The notes under the pieces are model-generated. The model searched no databases, was not told the DNA's origin, and saw only the letters and a program-made list of their open reading frames with translations. The translations under genes and the position numbers were made by a program. A stretch of 64,000 bases of DNA from Actinomadura violacea (GTDB lineage: Bacteria > Actinomycetota > Actinomycetes > Streptosporangiales > Streptosporangiaceae): positions 186,001-250,000 of the forward strand of contig NZ_JAGEPF010000014.1 of assembly GCF_017573465.1 (NCBI RefSeq), in the 5' to 3' direction. Positions within the stretch are counted from its first letter, which is position 1, and every line of letters starts with the position of its first letter. This document shows positions 47,929 to 55,896 of the stretch, in pieces.

Positions 47929-49110
47929 TCAGGTGCCGGCGTGTTCCGGACGTCGGCCGGGTTCGGGCGACGGACGGCGGTCGCGGCGCAGGACGTAGAG
48001 GGCGATGCCCAGGCCGGCGGCGGTGAGGGCCGCGCCGACCAGGTACAGCGAGCGCAGGCCGGGGCCGTGGTCGATGACGGCGCCGCCGAGCCAGCCCGCG
48101 AACGCGGCGGCGGTCTGGAAGCCCGAGGCGTTGACCGCGACGGCCAGCGTCGGCGCGGCGCCCGCGGCGGTCAGCACGCGGGTCTGCATGCCCGGAATGA
48201 TCGCGAAGGCGAGCAGCCCGAGGACGAAGACCAGCGGGACGGCGAGGATCCGCACGCCGCCGGCGGCCCAGAACAGCACGAGGACGGCCGCCAGCACGGC
48301 GAGCAGCCCGGCCAGCGACGGCATCAGGGCCCGGTCGGCGAGCCGTCCGCCGAGGAAGTTCCCGGCGACCGCGCCCGCGCCGTAGAGCAGCAGCAGGGCG
48401 GGCACGGCGCCCTCGCCGAAGCCGCCGACGCCGGTGAGGAGCGGCGCGATGTAGGAGAAGACGGTCACCACCCCCACGTTGCCGACGGCCGTGAGCGCGA
48501 GGGCGAGCTGGACGTCGCGGCCCTTGAAGACGCGCAGCTCGCCGCGCATCGAGCCGGTGGGGGCGGGGCTCGCGGGCACGAACCGCAGCACCATCAGCAG
48601 GCCCGCGGCGGTGAGGGCGGCGACGGCCGCGAACGCGGCGCGCCAGCCGAGGTGCTGGCCGACGAGCGTGCCGAGCGGGGTGCCGAGGACGATGCCGAGG
48701 TTCATGCCGAGGGCGACCTTCGCGACGGCGGAGGCCTGCCTGCCTTCGGGGGCCGTGGAGACGGCGGTGGCGATGGCGACGGCGAAGAACGTCGCGACGA
48801 CGAGCCCGGCGGCGAACCGGGCGGCGAGCAGCAGCCCGTAGCCGGGGGCGACCGCCGAGCCGAGGTTGGCGAGCACGGACACGGCGACGAGCCCGGTGAC
48901 GAGGGGGCGGCGGGGCAGCCGCGCCGTCAGCGCGGTGACGACCGGTCCGCCGACGATCATGCCGAGCGCGTAGGCGGTGACCAGCCGGCCGGCGGCGGGC
49001 ACCGGCACCGCGAGGCCGGCGGCGACGTCGGGCAGGATGCCCGCGATCACGAACTCGCCGGTGGTGAGGCCGAACACCACCAGCATCAGGGACAGCAGCG
49101 GGAGAGGCAC
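47929..49110 (-). CDS. MFS transporter (Cmx/AraJ-like, 12 TM)
   Basis: 393 residues. VFGLTTGEFVIAGILPDVAA is the start of the chloramphenicol/arabinose-export (Cml, AraJ) type; motif A ALTARLPRRPL and AVAKVALGMNLGIVLGTPLG (motif C region). About twelve helices. GTG 49110 is chosen from GGAG eight bases upstream. It is divergent from a MarR gene across AGTTCGAACT operators, the likely control. Confidence 0.92.
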   Translation of the reverse strand: MPLPLLSLMLVVFGLTTGEFVIAGILPDVAAGLAVPVPAAGRLVTAYALGMIVGGPVVTALTARLPRRPLVTGLVAVSVLANLGSAVAPGYGLLLAARFAAGLVVATFFAVAIATAVSTAPEGRQASAVAKVALGMNLGIVLGTPLGTLVGQHLGWRAAFAAVAALTAAGLLMVLRFVPASPAPTGSMRGELRVFKGRDVQLALALTAVGNVGVVTVFSYIAPLLTGVGGFGEGAVPALLLLYGAGAVAGNFLGGRLADRALMPSLAGLLAVLAAVLVLFWAAGGVRILAVPLVFVLGLLAFAIIPGMQTRVLTAAGAAPTLAVAVNASGFQTAAAFAGWLGGAVIDHGPGLRSLYLVGAALTAAGLGIALYVLRRDRRPSPEPGRRPEHAGT

Positions 49111-49122
49111 GCACACGCTCCA

Positions 49123-49153
49123 GATAGTTCGAACTCGGATAGTTCGAACTATC
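49123..49153. promoter_or_regulatory. Tandem MarR operators AGTTCGAACT
   Basis: GATAGTTCGAACTATC (49138-49153) is a perfect 16-bp palindrome; AGTTCGAACT recurs at 49126-49135 with the same GAT to its left. Both lie between the divergent MFS and MarR genes, over the promoter region. Confidence 0.85.
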
Positions 49154-49191
49154 ATTATCATGACTCGAATCAGGGCGGGTAGACTCCGGGC

Positions 49192-49626
49192 ATGGCGCAG
49201 CAGCCCGCACCGGCGGCGGACGACGACATCGACCGGGACGTGTGCAAGCTCGTCCACCGGTTCGTGCAGCGGCTCGACGTGCACGTGCGGCGCGTCGCCG
49301 AGGAGGTCGGCATGACCGCGTCCCAGGTCGTCGCGCTCCGCGAGCTGTCCGAGCCGATCACGGCGCGCGAGCTCGCCGTCCGGATGGCGTGCGAGGCGTC
49401 CAACGCCACGTTCGTCCTGGACCGGCTCGAAGGCCAGGAGCTGATCGAGCGCCGCCCGCATCCCACCGACCGGCGCGCCAAGCAGATCGTCCTCACCCCG
49501 GCGGGCGAGCGCGCCCGCGCCGGCGTCCTCGGCCGCCTCGGCGCGCACTCGCCGCTGGCCGCGCTCGCCGACGACCGGCAGGAGTCCCTCCGCGACCTGC
49601 TCCGCGAACTGCTGGCCGACGACTGA
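49192..49626 (+). CDS. MarR-family regulator
   Basis: 144 residues. Winged helix: GMTASQVVALRELSEPITAR, ELAVRMACEASNATFVLDRL, EGQELIERRPHPTDRRAKQI. Divergent from the Cmx-type MFS gene; the palindromes in the 81-base gap are its presumed sites. Confidence 0.92.
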   Translation: MAQQPAPAADDDIDRDVCKLVHRFVQRLDVHVRRVAEEVGMTASQVVALRELSEPITARELAVRMACEASNATFVLDRLEGQELIERRPHPTDRRAKQIVLTPAGERARAGVLGRLGAHSPLAALADDRQESLRDLLRELLADD

Positions 49627-49662
49627 GCCGTCCCGTCCGAGGCGGCGGGCCAGGGCGCCGCG

Positions 49663-50268
49663 TTACAGGAGGAGGCCGGGTTCGAGGCGGGTGATGGCCT
49701 GGTCGATGAGGGCGGGCAGGTCGGCGCCCGGGTCGTCGGCGATGGCGGCCGAGACCGCGACGGCGGCGCCGACCACCGCGCCGGCGACCGTGCGGACGGC
49801 GAGGTCGTCCGGCCGGCGGCCGGCGCGTTCGGCCATGGCCCGCGCGATGACCTCCATGGCCTGGGCGATCTGGTCGAGCAGCGCGGCGCGCAGCCGCGGA
49901 ACGGCGAGGACGAGTGCGATCCGCTCGTTCTGCTCGGCCCGCTGCCGGGCGGTCATGCCGGCGAAGGCCGCGGCGAACGAGGCGCGCAGCGCGGGCACCG
50001 GGGCCAGGCCGGGCGGCTGTGCCCGGAACGCCTCGACGAGCATCGGGTCGTACTCGTCGCGCAGGACCAGGTCCTCCTTGGTGGGGAAGTAGCGGAAGAA
50101 CGTCGTCTCGGAGACGTCGGCGGCCTCGATGATCTGCTCGATCGTGGTGGCGTCGTAGCCGCGTTCGCGGAACAGGCGCATGGCGCAGGTCTGGATCGTG
50201 GCGCGCGTCCTGGCCTTCTTGCGCTCGCGCAGGCCCGGCTTGGGCCGGGCGGTGCTCGGGTCGGTCAC
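49663..50268 (-). CDS. TetR-family regulator from an internal start
   Basis: 201 residues in the same frame as the fusion, starting at GTG 50268 (VTDPSTARPKPGLRERKKAR). CGGAGGACCATC gives a strong ribosome binding site with seven bases spacing. The homologous scar at 47854 keeps the same ribosome binding site and start. Independent translation is inference; a fused product is equally compatible with the sequence. Confidence 0.6.
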   Translation of the reverse strand: MTDPSTARPKPGLRERKKARTRATIQTCAMRLFRERGYDATTIEQIIEAADVSETTFFRYFPTKEDLVLRDEYDPMLVEAFRAQPPGLAPVPALRASFAAAFAGMTARQRAEQNERIALVLAVPRLRAALLDQIAQAMEVIARAMAERAGRRPDDLAVRTVAGAVVGAAVAVSAAIADDPGADLPALIDQAITRLEPGLLL

Positions 50269-51765
50269 GATGGTCCTCCGGGGCAAGAATGCCAGTGTCA
50301 GGAGCGCGCCGGCGAGGGCCGTGGCGGCGGAGACGGTGAGCGCGGTGTCCAGGCCGCCGGTGAACGCGGCGCGGATCGCGTGGACGGCCTCTCCCGACCC
50401 GAACCGCCCGGCGGCGGCGACGCCCTCGTGGACGCTCCGCCGCGCCGCCTCGTCCACGGCGGCCGGGAGCCGGTCCGGACCGAGGCGGGAGTGGTAGCCG
50501 GCGGCGAGGACGCTGCCCGCGATGGCGGTGCCGAGCGGCCCGGCGGTGTGCTGGAACGCCTGGACCACGGCGGAACCGGTTCCGCTGCGCTCCGCCGGCA
50601 GGCCGGAGAGCGCCGCCGCGGTCGCGGCGGTGAGGGTCAGGCCGGTGCCCGCGCCGAGGACCGCCGTCCACATCGCGATGAACGCGGTGCTCGTGCCGGT
50701 GCCCGTCGTCGCACCGGCCAGGGCGCCGGCGGCGAGGAGCGCGAAGCCCAGCGCCGTCGTGGTCGCGGCGCCGGCCGCCCGGGTGAGCGCGCCGGCGGGC
50801 AGGGCGCCGGCGACGAGCCCGCCGATCAGCGGCAGCAGCCGGACCCCCGCGCCGAACGCGTTCGCGCCCTGGACGGCCTGGAAGTACTGCGGCATGGCGA
50901 ACAGCACACCGATCATGGCGAGCCCGGCCAGCCCGCCGAGCGCGGCGCCCCAGGTGAACGACGGGGAGCGGAACAGCGCAGGGTCGATCAGGGGGCTCCC
51001 GCCCCGCCTGCCGAGCCGGCTCTCCCGTACCGCGAAACCGGCGAGGGCGGCGCCGCCGCAGGCGATCGGCGCGAGGGCGGCGGGACCGTCCCAGCCGCTC
51101 CGACCGGCCTGGACGAGCCCGTACGTCACCGCGATGAGGCCGGCGGAGGAGACCGCGATGCCGGCCGGGTCGAGCCTGGGCCGCCGCGCCGCCCGCGACT
51201 CCGGGACGAGGGCGAAGGCGGCGGCCAGGCCGAGCACGGCGACCGGCACGTTGAGCAGGAAGACCCATCCCCACCACAGTTTCGACAGCATCCAGCCGCC
51301 GAGGAGCGGTCCGGCGGGGAGTCCGAGGAAGTTGGCGGCCTCGTAGATCCCGACGGCCCTGGGCCGGTCCTCCTCGTCGAACAGGACGGTCAGCGCCGAC
51401 ATGGCCATCACCGTGACGCCCGCCCCGGCGAGGCCCATGAGCAGCCGGGCTGCCAGGAAGACGCCGGGGGAGCGCGCCTCGGCGCACAGCGCGGAGCCCG
51501 CGCCGAACGCCGCCAGGCAGCCGACCAGGAGCCTCTTGCGGCCGAACCGGTCGCCGACCAGGCCGGCCGGGAGCACCGCGGCGGCGAGCAGCATCAGGTA
51601 GCCGGACTGGAACCACTCCAGGTCCGATTCGGTGGCGTGGAGGGCCCCGGCCAGGGTGGGCAGGGCGACCGACAGCACCGTCCCGTCCAAGGACACCGCC
51701 AGGACGCTGAGGCTGACCGCGCCGAGCGCCCACCAGCGCCGCGCCCCTGATCCGTTCCGTCTCAC
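49663..51765 (-). CDS. MFS efflux pump fused in frame to a TetR regulator
   Basis: One uninterrupted frame of 700 residues. Residues 1-499 are a DHA2-type pump with about fourteen helices (motif A GLVGDRFGRKRL). From about residue 500 a complete TetR HTH follows (RERKKARTRATIQTCAMRLF, RERGYDATTIEQIIEAADVS, ETTFFRYFPTKE) with a C-terminal ligand domain. No stop separates them. GTG 51765 has GGAGG eight bases upstream. A second GGAGG-led GTG at 50268 can start the TetR alone, so the pump may end in a regulator tail or the gene pair may have lost its stop. Confidence 0.85.
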   Translation of the reverse strand: MRRNGSGARRWWALGAVSLSVLAVSLDGTVLSVALPTLAGALHATESDLEWFQSGYLMLLAAAVLPAGLVGDRFGRKRLLVGCLAAFGAGSALCAEARSPGVFLAARLLMGLAGAGVTVMAMSALTVLFDEEDRPRAVGIYEAANFLGLPAGPLLGGWMLSKLWWGWVFLLNVPVAVLGLAAAFALVPESRAARRPRLDPAGIAVSSAGLIAVTYGLVQAGRSGWDGPAALAPIACGGAALAGFAVRESRLGRRGGSPLIDPALFRSPSFTWGAALGGLAGLAMIGVLFAMPQYFQAVQGANAFGAGVRLLPLIGGLVAGALPAGALTRAAGAATTTALGFALLAAGALAGATTGTGTSTAFIAMWTAVLGAGTGLTLTAATAAALSGLPAERSGTGSAVVQAFQHTAGPLGTAIAGSVLAAGYHSRLGPDRLPAAVDEAARRSVHEGVAAAGRFGSGEAVHAIRAAFTGGLDTALTVSAATALAGALLTLAFLPRRTIVTDPSTARPKPGLRERKKARTRATIQTCAMRLFRERGYDATTIEQIIEAADVSETTFFRYFPTKEDLVLRDEYDPMLVEAFRAQPPGLAPVPALRASFAAAFAGMTARQRAEQNERIALVLAVPRLRAALLDQIAQAMEVIARAMAERAGRRPDDLAVRTVAGAVVGAAVAVSAAIADDPGADLPALIDQAITRLEPGLLL

Positions 51766-51779
51766 GCCGGTCACCTCCA

Positions 51780-51796
51780 AGTGGTGGTCACCAACT
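51780..51796. promoter_or_regulatory. Near-palindromic operator of the MFS-TetR gene
   Basis: AGTGGTGGTCACCAACT is an imperfect 17-bp dyad centred on GGTGGTCACC, 15 bases upstream of the GTG start. Confidence 0.5.
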
Positions 51797-51856
51797 ATTG
51801 GGGGTAACTATCGGATTTTCGAGGGCGAGGCCGGATCCGGCCGCCGGGGCGGCTGG

Positions 51857-52735
51857 TCAGGTGAGGTCGGCGAGGGTGTCCCTGAAGCGGTGGACGAGCG
51901 GGTCGGTCTCGGCGCTTCGCCAGACCAGGTAGAGGGTCGTGTTCGTGCCGGCGAGCGGGCGCGCCGTGACGCCGACGCGGCGCAGCGCGCGGTGCGAGTC
52001 GGCCATCACCGCGCCCCCGAAACCGGCCGCGACCAGCGCGAGGACGGTCTGGACGCTGCGTCCCCGCGCGCCGATCCGGGGCACCACGCCCGCCTGGTCG
52101 CACAGTGCGAGGATCTCGTCGTGCGAGTGCGGGGACACCTCGCGCGGCCACACGACGAGCGGGATCTGCCCGAGCGCGGCGAGCGGCGCCGGGCCGGGCG
52201 CGTGCGCGAGCGGGTGCGCGGCGGGCAGGAACAGGGTGAGCGGCTGGTTCCACCACGGCCGGGTCGCGAGCCGGGCGTCGCGCGACGGGAGCCGCTGGAC
52301 GGCGATGTCGAACCGCCCGTCGATGACGCCGTCCGACATCTCGGCGTCGTTGAAGCTCTCCTCCAGCCGCAGGTCGACGCGGGGGAGTTCGCGGCGGAGC
52401 CGGCCCAGTGCGCCGCCGAGGGGCCCGTTGATCCCGGATCCGGCGAACGTCACGGTGACGCGTCCGGTGAGGCCCTGCGCGGCGAGCCGGACGTCCTCCA
52501 GCGCGGCCTCCGCCTCGGCCAGCACCGTGGTGGCCCGTTTCACCAGGGCTTTCCCGGCGGCGGTGGGGGTGAGGCCGCGTCCTTCGCGGACGAACAGCTC
52601 GGTGCCGAGGCGGCGCTCCAGCTCGCGCAGCTGGCGGCTGAGGGTCGGCTGGGTCAGCCGCAGGCGGCGGGCCGCGCCGCTGACCGAGCCCTCCTCGGCG
52701 ATCGCGACGACGTAGCCCAGCATCCGCAGATCCAT
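51857..52735 (-). CDS. LysR-family regulator
   Basis: 292 residues; N-terminal HTH MDLRMLGYVVAIAEEGSVSG, AARRLRLTQPTLSRQLRELE, then the effector-binding domain (FDIAVQRLPSRDARLATRPW). It is divergent from the carboxymuconolactone-decarboxylase-family gene, 110 bases away, with a TGCCTTTAAGGCA palindrome between. It probably activates that gene in response to an aromatic or reactive compound. Confidence 0.92.
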   Translation of the reverse strand: MDLRMLGYVVAIAEEGSVSGAARRLRLTQPTLSRQLRELERRLGTELFVREGRGLTPTAAGKALVKRATTVLAEAEAALEDVRLAAQGLTGRVTVTFAGSGINGPLGGALGRLRRELPRVDLRLEESFNDAEMSDGVIDGRFDIAVQRLPSRDARLATRPWWNQPLTLFLPAAHPLAHAPGPAPLAALGQIPLVVWPREVSPHSHDEILALCDQAGVVPRIGARGRSVQTVLALVAAGFGGAVMADSHRALRRVGVTARPLAGTNTTLYLVWRSAETDPLVHRFRDTLADLT

Positions 52736-52770
52736 CCATGCCTCCTAAGCATGGGAACTATATCTCCGCA

Positions 52771-52783
52771 TGCCTTTAAGGCA
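52771..52783. promoter_or_regulatory. Palindrome TGCCTT-T-AAGGCA
   Basis: A perfect 6-1-6 inverted repeat in the LysR/CMD divergent promoter, 35 bases upstream of the LysR start and 62 before the CMD start. Confidence 0.6.
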
Positions 52784-52845
52784 GCAGTTGCGGTTTCTCA
52801 GGCCACGATCGAGACATCGCAACCGCTTCCGAGGAGGACGAAGAG

Positions 52846-53247
52846 ATGAACCGCGAAGAGCGCCACGAGCACGGCATGAAGGTCCTGGAGCAGGTCGACG
52901 GGGAGGCCGGGCAGCGGATCGTCGACTCGCTCGCCGACGTCTCGCCCGAGCTCGGCCACCAGGTCGTCGCCTGGGCGTTCGGCGACATGTACGCCCGGCC
53001 CGAGCTGCCCGCCCGCGACCGCCAGCTCGTCACGCTCGGCGTGCTGGCGGCGCTGGGCGGCTGCGAGATCGAGCTGGAGGTGCACATCAACGCGGCGCTG
53101 AACGTCGGCCTGACCGCCACGGAGGTCGCCGAGGCGCTGCTGCACACGGCCGTCTACGCGGGCATGCCGCGCTCGATCAACGCCACGCTCGTCGCCAAGA
53201 AGGTGTTCGGCGAGCGGGGCCTGCTCCCGATCAGCAACCTGGCGTGA
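52846..53247 (+). CDS. Carboxymuconolactone-decarboxylase-family protein
   Basis: 133 residues with the CMD helical fold: PARDRQLVTLGVLAALGGCE, IELEVHINAALNVGLTATEV, AEALLHTAVYAGMP. The E-L-x-x-H and A-L-N-x-G residues are those of gamma-carboxymuconolactone decarboxylases; there is one Cys, not the CxxC of AhpD, so a peroxidase role is unlikely. A terminator follows. Confidence 0.9.
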   Translation: MNREERHEHGMKVLEQVDGEAGQRIVDSLADVSPELGHQVVAWAFGDMYARPELPARDRQLVTLGVLAALGGCEIELEVHINAALNVGLTATEVAEALLHTAVYAGMPRSINATLVAKKVFGERGLLPISNLA

Positions 53248-53257
53248 ACGCGGCCGG

Positions 53258-53286
53258 GCCCTTCCGGGAGCGTCTCCCGGAAGGGC
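53258..53286. terminator. Bidirectional terminator
   Basis: GCCCTTCCGGGAG (53258-53270) and CTCCCGGAAGGGC (53274-53286), 13-bp perfect stem with CGT loop, between the CMD and membrane-protein genes. Confidence 0.9.
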
Positions 53287-53295
53287 GGCGGGACG

Positions 53296-54294
53296 TCAGG
53301 TGAGCGCTGGCTCCGGGGCGCGGGCGGCGTCGGCGGGCCGCCCGGCGCGGGCGCGCCACGCGCCGGCCGCGAGGAGGACCGCCCCGAGCACCGCCCAGCC
53401 GGCCAGCACCGCGAGCGGGCGCGCGGCGCCGGCGCCGTCGAAGAAGGCCGCCGAGCGCAGCAGGGTCGCGCTCGCGCCGGGCGGCAGGTACTGGCCGATC
53501 TCGCCCCACGGCCGGGGCAGCAGCTCCGGGGCCGAGGTCGCGGCGGACAGCGGGTTGCCGACCAGCAGGAAGGTGATCGCGCCGAGGCTGAGGCCGGCCC
53601 GTCCGAGGGCGGCGGCCAGGCCCGCGACGGTGCCGGTGACGGCGGCGATGGTGACCGCCATGACGCCGGCGATCGTCGGGAACGGGCCGGGCAGCAGCGA
53701 CATCCAGCCCTGCGCGATGGCCGCCGAGCCGAGCCCGCCGAGCAGCGCGAACAGCACCACGCCGGCGGCCCGCCACGCCACCCGGCGGACCGCGAAGGTC
53801 AGGATGGCGGCGGCGGCGATCGACGACATGATCAGCGGGAGCGCCATGCCGCCGAACCCGGTGCCGCGCGGGTCGTCGGGATCGGCGGCGACGACGTCCT
53901 GGACGGCGGGCGCCGCGCCCGCCGCCGCGTCCCGCTTCGGGGCCAACTGCTGGGCCAGTGCGTCGAGCTGCTGCGCGACCACGGGCGAGGCCGCGGAGGC
54001 GGTGAGCACGCGCGACCCGGACGGCGAGGCGATGATCGCGCCGTAGGCGTCGCGGTCGGTGAGGGCCTTGCGCGCCGACGCCTCGTCCGGGCGGGTCGTG
54101 ATGTCGAAGGCGCCGGGCCGGGCGTGCGCCAGCCGTTCGGCGACCGGCCCCGCCGCCGGGCCCGCGACGACGATGGGCACGTGGCGCGGCGCGAGGTGGG
54201 CGGACGGCCACGCGAACGCGGTGATCATGACGATCTGCAGCAGTGCGGCGCCGATGGCGACGCCCAGGACGCGCACCGCGGGGGAGGACTTCAT
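53296..54294 (-). CDS. Membrane protein resembling ABC-2/YhgE-type permeases
   Basis: 332 residues. Helix 1 at VRVLGVAIGAALLQIVMITA, a large external domain (residues about 30-135, with LTASAASPVVAQQLDALAQQ), then five or six helices (MALPLIMSSIAAAAILTFAV; GVVLFALLGGLGSAAIAQGW; IAGVMAVTIAAVTGTVAGLA; ITFLLVGNPLSA; PLAVLAGWAVLGAVLLAAGA). The layout is that of YhgE/Pip-like or ABC-2-like permeases without an ATPase neighbour. It is divergent from a TetR. Confidence 0.8.
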   Translation of the reverse strand: MKSSPAVRVLGVAIGAALLQIVMITAFAWPSAHLAPRHVPIVVAGPAAGPVAERLAHARPGAFDITTRPDEASARKALTDRDAYGAIIASPSGSRVLTASAASPVVAQQLDALAQQLAPKRDAAAGAAPAVQDVVAADPDDPRGTGFGGMALPLIMSSIAAAAILTFAVRRVAWRAAGVVLFALLGGLGSAAIAQGWMSLLPGPFPTIAGVMAVTIAAVTGTVAGLAAALGRAGLSLGAITFLLVGNPLSAATSAPELLPRPWGEIGQYLPPGASATLLRSAAFFDGAGAARPLAVLAGWAVLGAVLLAAGAWRARAGRPADAARAPEPALT

Positions 54295-54315
54295 GGCCCG
54301 CTCCTCAAGAAAAGC

Positions 54316-54383
54316 GAATGTCCGTTCTTTTATCTTGCCGGAAGCGTCGCACCGCCTCGCCGGCTTGTCAAGAACGGACGTTC
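54316..54383. promoter_or_regulatory. Paired TetR operators in opposite orientation
   Basis: GAATG-TC-CGTTC (54316-54327) and GAACG-GA-CGTTC (54372-54383) are dyads whose wider flanks (AAAGCGAATGTCCGTTCTT and the reverse complement of AAGAACGGACGTTCGTTTT) match each other. One copy sits at each divergent promoter. Confidence 0.75.
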
Positions 54384-54399
54384 GTTTTAGATTGAGGCC

Positions 54400-55011
54400 A
54401 TGCCGCGAGTCAGCGAGGAGCACCTCGAACGCCGCCGCCGCCAGATCCTGGACGCCGCGCGCCGGTGCTTCGTCCGCAAGGGGGTCCACGAGACGTCCAT
54501 GCAGGACATCTTCGCGGAGTCCGGGCTGTCGGCCGGGGCCGTCTACCGGTACTTCAAGAGCAAGAACGAGATCGTCGCCGCGAACCTGATGGCCGTGGTC
54601 GGAGACCTCCAGGCGTTCCTGGTCGACCTCACCACCGGTGACCGGTTGCGTCCGCTGGACGAGATCCTCGAGGCGCTCGCCGACAAGCTCACCGGCCTGT
54701 CGGGCGAGGACGGGCCCGTGCGGCTCGCGCCGCAGGCCTGGGCCCTCGCCATGTACGACGCGGACCTCGCCGCCCATCTCACCGCGTCGTTCGCGGGCCT
54801 GCGCGAGATCTGGGGCCGCTACCTGCGGCGGCTCGTCGACGAGGGGCGGCTGCCGGCCGGCACCGACGTCGAGGCCGCCGGCAAGATCCTCTTCGCGATC
54901 ATGCCCGGCTACCTGCTGCAGCGGCTCCTGATCGACGACGTCACGCCGCAGGACCTGAAGCGCGGCATCAGGGCGCTCGCCAACGGCGCCCTCGTCGCGC
55001 AGCCCGCCTGA
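54400..55011 (+). CDS. TetR-family regulator
   Basis: 203 residues; HTH in RRRRQILDAARRCFVRKGVH, ETSMQDIFAESGLSAGAVYR, YFKSKNEIV. A C-terminal dimer/ligand domain follows. It probably represses itself and the divergent membrane protein through the two inverted operator copies. Its stop is one base before a terminator. Confidence 0.92.
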   Translation: MPRVSEEHLERRRRQILDAARRCFVRKGVHETSMQDIFAESGLSAGAVYRYFKSKNEIVAANLMAVVGDLQAFLVDLTTGDRLRPLDEILEALADKLTGLSGEDGPVRLAPQAWALAMYDADLAAHLTASFAGLREIWGRYLRRLVDEGRLPAGTDVEAAGKILFAIMPGYLLQRLLIDDVTPQDLKRGIRALANGALVAQPA

Positions 55012-55039
55012 CCCCGCCGCGGCGCCGGCCGCGGCGGGG
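55012..55039. terminator. Bidirectional terminator
   Basis: CCCCGCCGCGG (55012-55022) and CCGCGGCGGGG (55029-55039) form an 11-bp stem, loop 6, between the convergent TetR and phoU genes. Confidence 0.85.
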
Positions 55040-55053
55040 ACCCGCCGGGCGCG

Positions 55054-55716
55054 TCAGGACAGGTCGGCGATCTCCGCGGGGCGCTGCCCGGTGACCAGGT
55101 AGACGACGTTCTCCGCCACGTGGACGGCGTGGTCGGCGAAGCGCTCGAAGTAGCGGCCGGCGAGCGTGATGTCGACGGCCGGCTCGACGCCGTGCTTCCA
55201 CTTGGGGGACAGCAGGATGTCGAACAGCCGGCGGTGCAGCCGGTCCATCTGGTCGTCGTCGGCGTCGAGCTCCAGGCCCATCTCGACGTCCTGGGACGCG
55301 ATCACGCTGCCGGTCTTGGCGATCATCCGCTCGGCGATCTGGCCCATCTCCAGCACGGTGGCCTGCAGCTCGGGCGGGACGGCCGACTCGGGGTGGCGGC
55401 GGCGGGCGGTCTTGGCGATGTGCACCGCGAGGTCGCCCATCCGCTCCAGGTCGCCGCTCATCCGCAGCGCGGTGATCAGGGTGCGCAGGTCGCCGGCGAC
55501 CGGCTGCTGCCGGGCCATCAGGTCGAAGACCGTCTCCTCGATCTCCGCGTCGATCTTGTTGACGTGCTCGTCGCCGCTGATGACCTCCTCCGACAGCCGC
55601 AGGTCCGCGTCCAGCAGCGCGGTGACCGCGCGGGCCATCGCGGAGCGGACGAGCCGGGTCATCTCCACCAGCCGGTCGGAGAGGGAGTCGAGCTCCTCGT
55701 GGTACGCGTCACGCAA
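55054..55716 (-). CDS. phoU: Phosphate signalling protein PhoU
   Basis: 220 residues in two three-helix repeats, with the E/D-x-x-x-D metal-binding faces (HVNKIDAEIEETVFDLMARQ; SGDLERMGDLAVHIAKTA; AGRYFERFADHAVHVAENVV). PhoU tunes phosphate uptake and the histidine kinase. The TTG start at 55716 gives the family start MRDAYHEELDSLSDRLVEMT, with AAGGA upstream; the frame runs far upstream without support. It is divergent from senX3 across a PHO-box-like region. Confidence 0.94.
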   Translation of the reverse strand: MRDAYHEELDSLSDRLVEMTRLVRSAMARAVTALLDADLRLSEEVISGDEHVNKIDAEIEETVFDLMARQQPVAGDLRTLITALRMSGDLERMGDLAVHIAKTARRRHPESAVPPELQATVLEMGQIAERMIAKTGSVIASQDVEMGLELDADDDQMDRLHRRLFDILLSPKWKHGVEPAVDITLAGRYFERFADHAVHVAENVVYLVTGQRPAEIADLS

Positions 55717-55794
55717 TTGGGATTCCTTGCGACAAAGAGGGCGAAAGTTGGTCAATCTGGGCGGACTCGCCCACGCAACAGCCTGCCCCACCGG

Positions 55795-55834
55795 CGTGAA
55801 CCCCCGCGTATAAGAAGGTGAACTTTCGGGGAAC
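55795..55834 (-). promoter_or_regulatory. PHO box-like direct repeats (PhoP/RegX3 site)
   Basis: On the minus strand, GTTC-type units recur at 11-base steps: GTTCCCC (55828-55834), GTTCACC (55817-55823), a degenerate TATACGC (55806-55812) and GTTCACG (55795-55801). Streptomyces PhoP boxes are direct repeats of 11-base units starting GTTCACC. The position between phoU and senX3-regX3 matches the known autoregulated promoter region. Confidence 0.75.
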
Positions 55835-55896
55835 GAGACCCCGTTCGGGCAGGCCGCCGGACGGTCGCCCTCGAAACGCCGCTTACGATCCGTGGT

